Below are positions 1-8,110 of a stretch of DNA of 12,164 nt, one piece after another. Both the position numbers and the translations under genes were made by a program. The DNA lies in assembly GCA_946482595.1 (NCBI GenBank), contig CAMLSD010000123.1, positions 1-12,164 of the forward strand. The letters are read 5' to 3'. Each line of letters opens with the position of its first letter. Within the stretch, counting starts at the first letter, position 1. The notes under the pieces are model-generated. The model ran no database searches, had not been told where the DNA came from, and saw nothing but the letters and a program-made list of their open reading frames with translations. Origin of the DNA: an uncultured Comamonadaceae bacterium (GTDB lineage: Bacteria; Pseudomonadota; Gammaproteobacteria; Burkholderiales; Burkholderiaceae).

Positions 1-188
1 ATGTGCGCTACTACCTGGTGGCCATCCTCTTCATCCTGTTCGACCTCGAAATCGCCTTCCTCTTCCCCTGGGCCGTGGCCCTGCGCGAGATTGGCCCGAC
101 CGGTTTCTGGGCCATGATGGTCTTCCTGGGCATCCTTGTCGTGGGCTTCGTCTACGAATGGAAGAAGGGTGCCCTGGACTGGGAGTGA
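1..188 (+). CDS. nuoA: NADH-quinone oxidoreductase subunit A, 3' part (5' end outside window)
   Basis: This is the C-terminal half of NuoA, a small three-helix membrane subunit of complex I next to NuoH, NuoJ and NuoK. About 61 codons are present (3-188). The first two bases finish an earlier codon and the GTG at 3-5 is an internal Val, not a start. The fragment opens with the family core [20 protein letters not shown], where the conserved acidic pair is Asp14 and Glu16 of the fragment. This matches the second helix, which lines the quinone/proton junction. A third hydrophobic segment follows (about residues 34-52) and then a charged end, [10 protein letters not shown], typical of proteobacterial NuoA. 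The usual length is near 120 residues, so roughly half is missing because of the window edge. Identification is secure. A 128-base gap, unusually long for this operon, separates it from nuoB. Confidence 0.96.
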   Translation, partial: VRYYLVAILFILFDLEIAFLFPWAVALREIGPTGFWAMMVFLGILVVGFVYEWKKGALDWE

Positions 189-316
189 CGAAGAGGTGAT
201 CTCGTGCAACGTCCCGTGTCCAACTGCATCGCCCGCACTCCGGTGCCGGGCCCGTCCAAGCCAAGCCCCATCCCCGTGCGGGATCCGGAGCTGTACCCAT
301 CGAACGAGGGGCAGTC
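189..316 (+). other. nuoA-nuoB intergenic gap with two competing inverted repeats
   Basis: This 128-base non-coding spacer is much longer than most spacers here. It contains CCCGCAC (232-238) matched by GTGCGGG (276-282), and CTCCGG (238-243) matched by CCGGAG (285-290). The arms alternate and share base 238, so in RNA they would compete or form a pseudoknot. A palindrome CGGGCCCG lies at 247-254. No T-run follows any arm, so it does not look like an intrinsic terminator. No -10/-35 pair is convincing. The nuoB frame is open back to a TGA at 197-199 but has no ATG, GTG or TTG before 317. Any function is inference. Confidence 0.5.
306..311 (+). promoter_or_regulatory. Ribosome binding site of nuoB
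   Basis: GAGGGG lies 5 bases before the ATG at 317. It supports this start and makes an extended NuoB reading into the upstream gap unlikely. Confidence 0.7.
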
Positions 317-793
317 ATGAGCATTGAAGGTGTCCTCAAAGAGGGCTTCATCACCACGACGGCTGACAAGCTGATCAACTGGTCCAAGACCGGCTCGCTG
401 TGGCCCATGACCTTCGGTCTGGCCTGTTGCGCGGTGGAGATGATTCATGCCGGCGCGTCGCGCTACGACATCGACCGTTTCGGCATGCTGTTCCGCCCCA
501 GTCCGCGTCAGTCCGATCTGATGATCGTGGCCGGCACCCTGTGCAACAAGATGGGGCCGGCCCTGCGCAAGGTCTACGACCAGATGGCCGAGCCCCGCTG
601 GGTGCTGTCGATGGGTTCGTGTGCCAACGGCGGTGGTTACTACCACTACAGCTATTCCGTCGTGCGCGGCTGCGACCGCATCGTGCCGGTGGACGTCTAC
701 GTGCCGGGCTGCCCTCCCACCGCCGAGGCCTTGCTGTACGGGATCATGCAGCTACAGGCCAAGATCCGTCGCGAAAACACCATCGCCCGCTGA
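317..793 (+). CDS. nuoB: NADH-quinone oxidoreductase subunit B (N2 cluster subunit)
   Basis: NuoB carries the terminal [4Fe-4S] cluster N2, which hands electrons to quinone at the interface with NuoD and NuoH on the cytoplasmic side of the membrane. The 158-residue product has the usual length of the short proteobacterial form. All four N2 ligands are visible: the tandem Cys37-Cys38 in GLACCAVEM, Cys102 in [10 protein letters not shown] and Cys132 in [11 protein letters not shown]. The loop around [19 protein letters not shown] (residues 49-67) is the conserved quinone-cavity segment. The ATG is the first possible start in this open frame and has a GAGGGG site. nuoC begins 15 bases after the stop. 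No membrane span is expected, as the protein is peripheral. Confidence 0.98.
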   Translation: MSIEGVLKEGFITTTADKLINWSKTGSLWPMTFGLACCAVEMIHAGASRYDIDRFGMLFRPSPRQSDLMIVAGTLCNKMGPALRKVYDQMAEPRWVLSMGSCANGGGYYHYSYSVVRGCDRIVPVDVYVPGCPPTAEALLYGIMQLQAKIRRENTIAR

Positions 794-808
794 ACGGTAC
801 GCCGCCCC

Positions 809-1408
809 ATGACGAACAAACTCGACACCCTGCAGGGCCGCCTCGAAGCGGTCCTGGGCAGCCAGATCAAGTCGCTCAAGCGCGATCGCGGTGAAATCAC
901 CATCAGCGTCGCCCCAGCCGACTACGCTGCGGCTGCCACCACGCTGCGCGATCACGCCGAACTGCGCTTCGAGCAACTGATCGACCTGTGCGGCATGGAC
1001 TACTCGGCCTATCGCGATGGCGAGTACGACGGCCCGCGCTACGCGGTCGTGTCGCACCTGCTGTCAGTCACGCACAACTGGCGCGTGCGTCTCAAGGTGT
1101 TCTGCACCGATGACGACTTCCCCGTGGTCAGCTCGGTCAACGGCATCTGGAGTGCCGCGAACTGGTTCGAACGCGAGGCCTTCGATCTCTTCGGCATCGT
1201 GTTCGAAGGACACGAAGACCTGCGGCGCATCCTGACCGACTACGGCTTCATCGGGCATCCCTTCCGCAAGGACTTCCCGACCTCGGGTCATGTCGAGATG
1301 CGCTACGACCCCGAGCAAAGGCGCGTGATCTATCAGCCGGTGACCATCGAGCCGCGCGAGATCACCCCGCGAGTCATCCGCGAAGACAAGTACGGCAGCC
1401 TGCACTGA
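809..1408 (+). CDS. nuoC: NADH-quinone oxidoreductase subunit C (30 kDa subunit)
   Basis: NuoC is a structural subunit of the peripheral arm without cofactors. It packs against NuoD and NuoI. The 199-residue product carries the respiratory-chain 30 kDa signature at residues 121-142 ([20 protein letters not shown] then IL), followed by [15 protein letters not shown] (143-157). The C-terminus ends in DKYGSLH, unlike the fused NuoCD of E. coli, so C and D are separate genes here, as in alpha- and betaproteobacteria. The start at 809 gives a normal N-terminus, but the 15-base spacer from nuoB has no good Shine-Dalgarno sequence. Translation may depend on coupling to nuoB, which is inference. Confidence 0.97.
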   Translation: MTNKLDTLQGRLEAVLGSQIKSLKRDRGEITISVAPADYAAAATTLRDHAELRFEQLIDLCGMDYSAYRDGEYDGPRYAVVSHLLSVTHNWRVRLKVFCTDDDFPVVSSVNGIWSAANWFEREAFDLFGIVFEGHEDLRRILTDYGFIGHPFRKDFPTSGHVEMRYDPEQRRVIYQPVTIEPREITPRVIREDKYGSLH

Positions 1409-1422
1409 ACGTAAGGTACGTC

Positions 1423-2676
1423 ATGGCCGAGATCAAGAATTACACCCTCAACTTCGGGCCTCAGCACCCGGCGGCACACGGCGTGCTGCGACTGGTGCTG
1501 GAACTCGACGGTGAGGTCATCCAGCGCGCCGACCCCCACATCGGCCTGCTGCACCGTGCCACCGAAAAGCTGGCCGAAAGCAAGACCTACATCCAGTCGC
1601 TGCCCTACATGGACCGTCTCGACTACGTGTCCATGATGTGCAACGAACATGCCTACTGCCTGGCCATCGAGAAGCTCATCGGTGTCGAGGTGCCGGAACG
1701 CGCGCAGTACATCCGCGTGATGTTCTCCGAGATCACCCGCCTGCTGAACCATCTGCTGTGGCTCGGGTGCCACGGCCTGGACTGCGGCGCGATGAACATG
1801 CTCATCTACTGCTTCCGTGAGCGTGAAGACCTGTTCGACATGTACGAGGCCGTGTCGGGCGCCCGCATGCATGCGGCCTATTTCCGCCCGGGCGGCGTGT
1901 ACCGCGACCTGCCGGACAGCATGCCGCAGTACCGCGTGTCCAAGATCCGCAACGAAAAGGCCATCCGCCGCCTGAACGAAAACCGCCAGGGCTCGCTGCT
2001 GGACTTCATCGAGGACTTCGCCCGCCGCTTCCCGAAGCAGGTCGACGAGTACGAGACGCTGCTGACCGACAACCGGATCTGGAAGCAGCGTACCGTGGGC
2101 GTGGGGGTCGTGTCGCCCGAGCGTGCATTGAACCTCGGGTTCACCGGCGCCATGCTGCGCGGCTCGGGCATTGCCTGGGACCTGCGCAAGCACCAGCCTT
2201 ACGACGTCTACGACCGCATGGACTTCGACATTCCGGTGGGCACCAACGGTGACTGCTATGACCGCTATGTCGTGCGCGTCGAAGAGATGCGCCAGTCCAA
2301 CCGCATCATCCTGCAGTGCGTCGACTGGCTGCGCAAGAACCCCGGCCCGGTCATCACCGACAACCACAAGGTGGCGCCGCCGTCGCGGGTCGAGATGAAG
2401 TCGAGCATGGAAGAGCTGATCCACCACTTCAAGCTCTTCACCGAAGGCTTCCATGTGCCCGAAGGCGAGGCGTATGCCGCGGTCGAACATCCCAAGGGCG
2501 AGTTCGGCATCTACCTCGTCAGCGACGGTGCCAACAAGCCCTACCGCCTGAAGATCCGGGCGCCCGGATTCCCCCACCTGGCTGCGATGGACGAAATGTC
2601 GCGCGGCCACATGATTGCCGATGCCGTGGCCGTGATCGGGACCATGGACATCGTGTTCGGAGAGATTGACCGATGA
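1423..2676 (+). CDS. nuoD: NADH-quinone oxidoreductase subunit D (49 kDa subunit, quinone site)
   Basis: NuoD is related to the large subunit of [NiFe] hydrogenases and forms most of the quinone-binding pocket facing cluster N2 of NuoB. The product has 417 residues, the usual length. Near the N-terminus [12 protein letters not shown] (12-23) holds His19, and DRLDY (64-68) holds Tyr68. By spacing these match the quinone head-group residues His38 and Tyr87 of Thermus Nqo4. The 49 kDa signature [12 protein letters not shown] is at 39-50. The protein ends in the family C-terminus DIVFGEIDR. The segment [20 protein letters not shown] is of the Burkholderiales type as I recall it. TAAGG at 1412-1416, 6 bases before the ATG, supports the start. 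The stop overlaps the nuoE start by 4 bases (ATGA). Confidence 0.98.
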   Translation: MAEIKNYTLNFGPQHPAAHGVLRLVLELDGEVIQRADPHIGLLHRATEKLAESKTYIQSLPYMDRLDYVSMMCNEHAYCLAIEKLIGVEVPERAQYIRVMFSEITRLLNHLLWLGCHGLDCGAMNMLIYCFREREDLFDMYEAVSGARMHAAYFRPGGVYRDLPDSMPQYRVSKIRNEKAIRRLNENRQGSLLDFIEDFARRFPKQVDEYETLLTDNRIWKQRTVGVGVVSPERALNLGFTGAMLRGSGIAWDLRKHQPYDVYDRMDFDIPVGTNGDCYDRYVVRVEEMRQSNRIILQCVDWLRKNPGPVITDNHKVAPPSRVEMKSSMEELIHHFKLFTEGFHVPEGEAYAAVEHPKGEFGIYLVSDGANKPYRLKIRAPGFPHLAAMDEMSRGHMIADAVAVIGTMDIVFGEIDR

Positions 2677-3170
2677 TCTCTGAAGCCACCAAGGCGCGCT
2701 TTGCGCGTGAAGTTGCGAAGTACCCGGCCGATCAGGCCCAGTCCGCGGTGATGGCCTGCCTGGCCATCGTGCAGCAGGAGCAGGGCTGGGTTTCGCCCGA
2801 GGCGGAAAAGGAAGTCGCCGACTACCTCGGCATGCCGCCGATTGCGGTGCATGAGGTCACGACCTTCTACAACATGTACAACCAGCAGCCGGTGGGCAAG
2901 TTCAAGCTGAACGTCTGCACCAACCTGCCATGCCAGCTGCGCGATGGCCAGACCGCGGCCGACTACCTCAGCCGCAAGCTGGGCGTCGAGATCGGTGGCA
3001 CCACGGCCGACGGCCTGTTCACGCTGCAGCAGTGCGAATGCCTGGGCGCATGCGCCGACGCGCCGGTGATGCTGGTCAACGACCGCAGCATGTGCAGCTT
3101 CATGAGCCCGGATCGGCTCGATGCGCTGGTCGACGAACTCAAGGCTGCGGCCGGGCAGGGGGGCAAGTGA
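2673..3170 (+). CDS. nuoE: NADH-quinone oxidoreductase subunit E (24 kDa, [2Fe-2S] N1a)
   Basis: NuoE is the thioredoxin-fold subunit of the NADH dehydrogenase module. It holds the [2Fe-2S] cluster N1a near the FMN of NuoF. In the 165-residue product a helical N-terminal part (about 1-75, with [15 protein letters not shown]) precedes the cluster domain. The four ligands are Cys82 and Cys87 in CTNLPC and Cys123 and Cys127 in ECLGAC. Cys121 is an extra cysteine just before the second pair. The ATG at 2673 overlaps the nuoD stop (ATGA), and GGAGAG at 2659-2664 inside the end of nuoD gives an 8-base spacing. The stop overlaps the nuoF start by one base. The packing implies coupled translation of D, E and F. 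Confidence 0.98.
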   Translation: MISEATKARFAREVAKYPADQAQSAVMACLAIVQQEQGWVSPEAEKEVADYLGMPPIAVHEVTTFYNMYNQQPVGKFKLNVCTNLPCQLRDGQTAADYLSRKLGVEIGGTTADGLFTLQQCECLGACADAPVMLVNDRSMCSFMSPDRLDALVDELKAAAGQGGK

Positions 3171-4516
3171 TGCTGGATCTGTCCAAGTTCCAGGCGACGG
3201 GAACAGAAACCTGCTTCCACGGTCGCCATATCGAGCCGCAGATCTACGCCGGGCTGGATGGCAGCAACTGGCGCCTGAAGGACTACGAAGCGCGCGGCGG
3301 CTACCAGGCGTTGCGCAAGATCCTCACCGAGGGCATGACGCCCGACCAGGTCATCGCCGAAGTGAAGGCCTCGGGTCTGCGCGGACGCGGTGGTGCGGGC
3401 TTTCCGACCGGCCTGAAGTGGAGCTTCATGCCCCGCCAGTTCCCCGGTGCGAAGTACCTCGTGTGCAACTCCGACGAAGGCGAGCCCGGGACCTGCAAGG
3501 ACCGCGACATCCTGCGCTACAACCCGCACATCGTGATCGAGGGCATGGCGATTGCCGCCTACGCGATGGGCATCGCGGTGGGCTACAACTACATCCACGG
3601 CGAGATCTTCGAGGTCTATGACCGCTTCGAGGAAGCCCTCGAAGAAGCACGCGCCGCGGGTTACCTGGGCAGCAACATCCTGGGCAGCACGTTCAGCTTC
3701 CAGCTGCATGCACACCACGGTTTCGGCGCCTACATCTGCGGCGAGGAAACCGCGCTGCTGGAGTCGCTCGAAGGCAAGAAAGGCCAGCCGCGGTTCAAGC
3801 CGCCGTTCCCGGCGAGCTTCGGCCTGTATGGCAAGCCCACCACCATCAACAACACCGAGACCTTTGCGGCGGTCCCCTGGATCATCCGTCACGGCGGTGA
3901 GGCCTACCTGGCCTGCGGCAAGCCCAACAACGGCGGCACCAAGATCTTTTCGGTCTCCGGCGATGTCGAGCGGCCCGGCAACTACGAGATCCCGATGGGC
4001 ACGCCCTTCTCGAAGCTGCTGGAGCTGGCCGGTGGGGTGCGCAAGGGGCGTCAGCTCAAGGCGGTGATTCCCGGTGGGTCCTCGGCCCCGGTGCTGCCGG
4101 CGCACATCATGATGGAATGCACGATGGACTACGACTCGATCGCCAAGGCCGGGTCGATGCTGGGTTCGGGTGCGGTGATCGTGATGGACGACAGCCGCTC
4201 GATGGTCGAGTCGCTCAAGCGCCTGTCCTACTTCTACATGCATGAGTCGTGCGGGCAATGCACGCCGTGCCGTGAAGGCACCGGCTGGCTGTGGCGCCTG
4301 GTTGATCGCATCGACGGCGGGCGTGGCCGCGCCGCTGACATCGATCTGCTCGACAACGTCGGCAGCAACATCATGGGCCGCACCATCTGTGCCCTGGGCG
4401 ACGCTGCCGCGATGCCGGTGCGCGCGATGATCAAGCACTTCCGCCATGAATTCGAAGCCCTGATTCCGCAGGACCAGGCCCAGTCCGCCCAGGTGAGCAA
4501 CACCCAGGCTTCCTGA
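3170..4516 (+). CDS. nuoF: NADH-quinone oxidoreductase subunit F (51 kDa, NADH/FMN subunit)
   Basis: NuoF binds NADH and FMN and passes electrons to cluster N3. The product has 448 residues. The glycine-rich [13 protein letters not shown] (72-84) and [13 protein letters not shown] (100-112) form the NADH/FMN pocket. [17 protein letters not shown] (186-202) is the first 51 kDa signature. N3 ligands are Cys361, Cys364 and Cys367 in [14 protein letters not shown], plus Cys407 in [10 protein letters not shown]. The ATG at 3170 overlaps the nuoE stop (TGATG), with a G-rich site at 3157-3163 six bases upstream. The N-terminus has a lead of about 20 residues with Cys15 before the conserved [12 protein letters not shown], a pattern I associate with Comamonadaceae-like Burkholderiales. 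The last 15 or so residues are a Gln/Ser-rich variable tail. Confidence 0.98.
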   Translation: MLDLSKFQATGTETCFHGRHIEPQIYAGLDGSNWRLKDYEARGGYQALRKILTEGMTPDQVIAEVKASGLRGRGGAGFPTGLKWSFMPRQFPGAKYLVCNSDEGEPGTCKDRDILRYNPHIVIEGMAIAAYAMGIAVGYNYIHGEIFEVYDRFEEALEEARAAGYLGSNILGSTFSFQLHAHHGFGAYICGEETALLESLEGKKGQPRFKPPFPASFGLYGKPTTINNTETFAAVPWIIRHGGEAYLACGKPNNGGTKIFSVSGDVERPGNYEIPMGTPFSKLLELAGGVRKGRQLKAVIPGGSSAPVLPAHIMMECTMDYDSIAKAGSMLGSGAVIVMDDSRSMVESLKRLSYFYMHESCGQCTPCREGTGWLWRLVDRIDGGRGRAADIDLLDNVGSNIMGRTICALGDAAAMPVRAMIKHFRHEFEALIPQDQAQSAQVSNTQAS

Positions 4517-4534
4517 GCGCGAAAGACAAGACCC

Positions 4535-6877
4535 ATGATCGAAATCGAACTCGACGGCAAGAAGGTGGAGGTGGCCGAAGGCAGCATGGTGATGCATGCC
4601 GCCGAACAGGCCGGGACCTACATTCCGCACTTCTGCTATCACAAGAAGCTCTCGATCGCGGCGAATTGCCGCATGTGCCTGGTGGACGTCGAGAAGGCGC
4701 CCAAGCCCATGCCGGCCTGCGCCACGCCCGTGACCCAGGGCATGATCGTCCGCACCAAGAGCGACAAGGCCGTCAAGGCACAGCAGTCGGTGATGGAGTT
4801 CCTGCTCATCAACCACCCGCTGGACTGCCCGATCTGCGACCAGGGTGGCGAGTGCCAGCTGCAGGATCTGGCGGTGGGCTACGGTGGCTCGTCGTCGCGC
4901 TACACCGAGGAAAAGCGCGTCGTGTTCCACAAGAACGTCGGCCCGCTGATCTCGATGGAAGAGATGAGCCGCTGCATCCAGTGCACCCGCTGTGTGCGCT
5001 TCGGCCAGGAGATCGCCGGCGTGATGGAGCTGGGCATGGTCCACCGGGGCGAGCACTCCGAGATCGCGACCTTTGTCGGCGGTACGGTCGACTCCGAGCT
5101 GTCGGGCAACATGATCGACATCTGCCCGGTCGGTGCGCTGACCAGCAAGCCGTTCCGCTACAGCGCCCGCACCTGGGAACTGTCGCGTCGCAAGAGCGTG
5201 AGTCCGCATGACTCCACCGGCGCCAATCTGATCGTGCAGGTCAAGTCCGGCAAGGTCATGCGCGTGGTGCCGCTCGAAAACGAAGACGTCAACGAATGCT
5301 GGCTGGCCGACCGCGACCGCTTCTCGTATGAAGCGGTCAACAGCGACGACCGCCTGACCACGCCAATGATCAAGCAGGACGGTCAGTGGCGCTCGGTCGA
5401 CTGGACCACCGCGCTCGACTACGTCGTGGACGGGCTCAAGCGCATCAAGGCCGAGTTCGGAACCGGCGGCATCGGTGCGCTGGCCAGCCCGCACAACACG
5501 GTCGAAGAGCTCTACCTGCTGGGCCAGCTCGTGCGCGGGCTCGGCAGCGAGAACATCGACCATCGCCTGCGCCACGCCGATTTTGGCAACCGGGTCGAAC
5601 TGCATGGTGCCCCTGCGGCGCGCTGGCTGGGCACCTCGATCGCATCGCTGTCGACGCTGCAGCGGGCCTTTGTGGTCGGCTCCTTCGTGCGCAAGGACCA
5701 TCCGCTGTTTGCACAGCGCCTGCGCCAGGCCGCCAAGCGGGGTGGCAAGGTCTACAGCCTGCACGCCGCCCACGACGACTGGCTGATGCCGGTGGCCGGC
5801 CGCATCACCGCGGCGCCGTCGCAATGGCTGCAGGCGCTGGCCGAGGTGGCTGCCATGATCGCCCAGGACAAGGGCGTGAATGCACCCGTGGCCGTGCAGG
5901 AGCCCCGTTTTGGTGATGCTGCCGCGGCGATCGCGCGCGGGCTGCTCAGCGGCGAACGCAAGGCCGTGCTGCTGGGCAATGCCGCTGCGCAGCACCCGCA
6001 GGCGGCCGCCCTGCTGTCGCTGGCCAACTGGATCGGCGAGCACACCGGTGCCACCGTCGGCTACTTCGTGGACGGCGCGAACGCCGTGGGGGCGCAGCTG
6101 GTCGGTGCGATGCCGGGTGCAGGCGGTCTCGACGCCGGCCAGATGCTGTCGCAATCGCTGCAGGCCTACTTCCTGCTCAACGTCGAGCCCGAACTCGACG
6201 CGGCGCATGCGGCGCTTGCCCGCAGCACGCTGCAGGGGGCCGGCATGGTCGTGGCCATGACGCCGTTCAAGTCGGCAGCCGCCGAACTGGCCGACGTGAT
6301 GCTGCCGGTGTCGCCGTTCACTGAAACCTCGGGCACCTTCGTCAATGCCGAAGGCCGTGTGCAGAGCTTCCATGGGGTCGTGAAACCCCTGGGCGAGACC
6401 CGCCCCGCCTGGAAGGTGCTGCGGGTGCTGGGCACCATGCTCGGCCTGCAGGACTTCGGTTTCGAGACCTCGGAAGACGTGCGCAATCGGGCGCTCGGCG
6501 ATGCCGATGCGCTGCCGCAGCGACTGAGCAATGCGGCACCCGCCGTCGAGCTTGCGCTGAGTCCCGCACCGACGGCGCTGGAGCGCATCGCCGACGTTCC
6601 GATCTACGCCACCGACGTGCTGGTGCGGCGTGCCGCGTCGCTGCAGGCCACGCGTGACGCCGCGCTGCCCGAAGCCTCGCTGCCGGGCGCTCTGTGGCGT
6701 GAGCTGGGGCTGAAGGCCGGTGATGCGGTGCGTCTGAGCCAGGGCAATCATGTCGCCGTGCTGCGCGCGCGACTCGACGAAACGCTGGACGCTCACAGTG
6801 TGCGTGTGGCCGCCGGCCATGTCGCCACGGCCGGGCTGGGTGCAATGTTCGGCCCGATCAGCGTCAACAAGGCGTGA
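4535..6877 (+). CDS. nuoG: NADH-quinone oxidoreductase subunit G (75 kDa, multi-cluster subunit)
   Basis: NuoG is the large electron-wire subunit of the peripheral arm. In its 780 residues the ferredoxin-like domain carries N1b with Cys34, Cys45, Cys48 and Cys62. N5 follows with His94, Cys98, Cys101 and Cys107, then N4 with Cys147, Cys150, Cys153 and Cys197. From about 220 onward comes a molybdopterin-oxidoreductase-like domain that in complex I has no molybdenum role. The four positions that hold the off-path cluster N7 in E. coli are Ser223, Asp226, Ala230 and Ala258 here, so N7 cannot form. The end VAAGHVATAGLGAMFGPISV is the normal Burkholderiales C-terminus. The start lies 18 bases after nuoF with only a weak purine-rich site (GAAAGA). 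The central part (about 330-700) is poorly conserved in the family, but the frame is intact throughout. Confidence 0.98.
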   Translation: MIEIELDGKKVEVAEGSMVMHAAEQAGTYIPHFCYHKKLSIAANCRMCLVDVEKAPKPMPACATPVTQGMIVRTKSDKAVKAQQSVMEFLLINHPLDCPICDQGGECQLQDLAVGYGGSSSRYTEEKRVVFHKNVGPLISMEEMSRCIQCTRCVRFGQEIAGVMELGMVHRGEHSEIATFVGGTVDSELSGNMIDICPVGALTSKPFRYSARTWELSRRKSVSPHDSTGANLIVQVKSGKVMRVVPLENEDVNECWLADRDRFSYEAVNSDDRLTTPMIKQDGQWRSVDWTTALDYVVDGLKRIKAEFGTGGIGALASPHNTVEELYLLGQLVRGLGSENIDHRLRHADFGNRVELHGAPAARWLGTSIASLSTLQRAFVVGSFVRKDHPLFAQRLRQAAKRGGKVYSLHAAHDDWLMPVAGRITAAPSQWLQALAEVAAMIAQDKGVNAPVAVQEPRFGDAAAAIARGLLSGERKAVLLGNAAAQHPQAAALLSLANWIGEHTGATVGYFVDGANAVGAQLVGAMPGAGGLDAGQMLSQSLQAYFLLNVEPELDAAHAALARSTLQGAGMVVAMTPFKSAAAELADVMLPVSPFTETSGTFVNAEGRVQSFHGVVKPLGETRPAWKVLRVLGTMLGLQDFGFETSEDVRNRALGDADALPQRLSNAAPAVELALSPAPTALERIADVPIYATDVLVRRAASLQATRDAALPEASLPGALWRELGLKAGDAVRLSQGNHVAVLRARLDETLDAHSVRVAAGHVATAGLGAMFGPISVNKA

Positions 6878-6892
6878 CGAAGGACAGCGCAG

Positions 6893-7957
6893 ATGCTTGA
6901 TACCCTCACCCAATTCGGGCAGTCCACCCTGGGCGGTGCCTGGCCTGTGGTCTGGTCGCTGATGAAGATCGTGGTGGTGCTGCTGCCGCTGCTGATCTGC
7001 GTGGCCTACCTCACCCTGTGGGAGCGCAAGGCGATCGGCTGGACGCAGATCCGTCCCGGGCCGAACCGCGTCGGGCCGATGGGCCTGCTGCAGCCGATTG
7101 CCGACGCCGTGAAGCTGATCTTCAAGGAGATCATCTCCCCGACGGCCGCCAACAAGGGGCTGTTCTTCCTGGCGCCCATCATGACCATCATGCCGGCCCT
7201 GGCCGCGTGGGCGGTCGTGCCGTTCGGCCCCGAACTGGCCCTGGCCAACATCAACGCCGGCCTGCTGTTCCTGATGGCCATCACCTCGCTCGAGGTCTAC
7301 GGCGTGATCATCGCCGGCTGGGCCTCGAACTCGAAGTACGCCTTCCTGGGTGCGCTGCGCGCCTCGGCCCAGATGGTGTCCTACGAGATCGCGATGGGCT
7401 TTGCTTTTGTGGTCGTGCTGATGGTCACCGGCAGCCTGAACATGAGCGACATCGTGCTTGTGCAGGACAAGGGCTACTTTGCCGACATGGGGCTGAACTT
7501 CCTGTCCTGGAACTGGCTGCCGCTGCTGCCTATCTGCGTCGTCTACTTCATCTCGGGCCTGGCCGAAACCAACCGCCACCCCTTCGACGTGGTCGAGGGC
7601 GAGTCCGAGATCGTGGCGGGCCACATGATCGAGTACTCGGGCATGTCGTTCGCGATGTTCTTCCTGGCCGAGTACGCCAACATGATCCTGGTGTCGGCAC
7701 TGTGCGCGATCATGTTCTTCGGTGGCTGGCTGCCGCCGGTCGACAGTGCCGTCTTCAACTGGCTGCCGGGCTGGCTCTGGCTGGGCCTGAAGACCTTCTG
7801 CATCGTCACGATCTTCCTGTGGGTGCGCGCGACCTTCCCGCGCTTCCGCTATGACCAGATCATGCGTCTGGGCTGGAAGATCTTCATTCCCGTCACGCTG
7901 GTGTGGCTGGTGGTCGTCGGCCTGTGGATCCAGTCGCCCTGGAACATCTGGAACTGA
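6893..7957 (+). CDS. nuoH: NADH-quinone oxidoreductase subunit H (ND1 homologue)
   Basis: NuoH is the membrane subunit under the peripheral arm. It forms the quinone entry channel and the start of the proton path. The 354-residue product shows about eight hydrophobic segments (for example 21-43, 90-110, 123-142, 166-180, 207-223, 250-278, 293-311 and 329-346). The first family signature, [19 protein letters not shown], spans 44-62. The second, the acidic loop [19 protein letters not shown], spans 230-248. AAGGA at 6880-6884, 8 bases before the ATG, supports the start, 15 bases after nuoG. It ends in NIWN, and the longest gap of this operon segment follows it. Confidence 0.98.
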   Translation: MLDTLTQFGQSTLGGAWPVVWSLMKIVVVLLPLLICVAYLTLWERKAIGWTQIRPGPNRVGPMGLLQPIADAVKLIFKEIISPTAANKGLFFLAPIMTIMPALAAWAVVPFGPELALANINAGLLFLMAITSLEVYGVIIAGWASNSKYAFLGALRASAQMVSYEIAMGFAFVVVLMVTGSLNMSDIVLVQDKGYFADMGLNFLSWNWLPLLPICVVYFISGLAETNRHPFDVVEGESEIVAGHMIEYSGMSFAMFFLAEYANMILVSALCAIMFFGGWLPPVDSAVFNWLPGWLWLGLKTFCIVTIFLWVRATFPRFRYDQIMRLGWKIFIPVTLVWLVVVGLWIQSPWNIWN

Positions 7958-7958
7958 C

Positions 7959-8105
7959 ATGACCCACGCCCAGCGCGTCCTGCGAACCCCCGTCACGGGG
8001 TGCCACCCGCGGAATCGCGGCGCCGCCTGTGCGGTGCCCGCCCGGTCCGGCGTGCGCGCATCAGCGCACGCCATGGACCGCCGCATTGGAAGTATCACGA
8101 GGTAA
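7959..8105 (+). CDS. Possible 48-codon reading frame between nuoH and nuoI (doubtful)
   Basis: An ATG one base after the nuoH stop opens a frame of 48 codons, starting [14 protein letters not shown] and rich in Arg and Ala. I do not recognise the product. It ends in TAA at 8103-8105, whose last base starts the ATG at 8105, an alternative in-frame nuoI start (TAATG). Against a real gene: there is no good Shine-Dalgarno before 7959, the frame runs through three inverted repeats, and an open frame of this size is expected by chance in GC-rich DNA. About five in six codons end in G or C, like the neighbours, but the whole gap is GC-rich, so this says little. It could also be a leader frame affecting nuoI translation. 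Confidence 0.2.
   Translation: MTHAQRVLRTPVTGCHPRNRGAACAVPARSGVRASAHAMDRRIGSITR
7988..8000 (+). repeat. Inverted repeat, 5-bp stem with 3-base loop
   Basis: CCCCG, loop TCA, CGGGG. It is the first of the three hairpins in the nuoH-nuoI gap. The short stem is pure GC. Confidence 0.55.
8007..8020 (+). repeat. Inverted repeat, 5-bp stem with 4-base loop
   Basis: CCGCG, loop GAAT, CGCGG. It is the second hairpin of the gap, six bases after the first. Confidence 0.55.
8049..8072 (+). repeat. Inverted repeat, 9-bp stem with 6-base loop
   Basis: GGCGTGCGC, loop GCATCA, GCGCACGCC. All nine pairs are perfect, making this the strongest secondary structure noticed between genes in the window. CATGGACC follows rather than a T-run, so it is not a classical terminator. 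Confidence 0.75.
8099..8102 (+). promoter_or_regulatory. Ribosome binding site deciding the nuoI start
   Basis: GAGG lies 8 bases before the ATG at 8111 but only 2 bases before the in-frame ATG at 8105. The spacing favours 8111 as the nuoI start. Confidence 0.65.
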
Positions 8106-8110
8106 TGCCG

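Larger units (their letters stand above)
7958..8110 (+). other. nuoH-nuoI intergenic gap with three successive hairpins
   Basis: This 153-base spacer is the longest in the window and carries three perfect inverted repeats in a row, at 7988-8000, 8007-8020 and 8049-8072. The structured part ends 38 bases before the nuoI ATG at 8111. No T-run follows any stem, so intrinsic termination is unlikely. Possible roles, all inferred, are an mRNA processing or stability element, control of nuoI translation, or a dispersed genomic repeat. No promoter-like pair stands out. Confidence 0.55.

Noticed and set aside
196..327. A 43-codon GTG-started frame across the nuoA-nuoB gap (Cys-rich product)
   Set aside because: It has no ATG start and no family resemblance, and it ends inside nuoB. 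An open frame of this length is expected by chance in GC-rich DNA.
1333..2610. A 425-codon open frame on the minus strand, opposite nuoC and nuoD
   Set aside because: It is a register shadow of nuoD, whose sense product has full family motifs.
8049..8072. The 9-bp hairpin as an intrinsic terminator
   Set aside because: No T-run follows it, and it sits inside a conserved operon whose downstream genes are essential parts of the same complex.
8105..8110. ATG at 8105 as the nuoI start (adding Met-Pro)
   Set aside because: The GAGG site would be only 2 bases away, against 8 bases for the ATG at 8111. The choice remains moderately uncertain.
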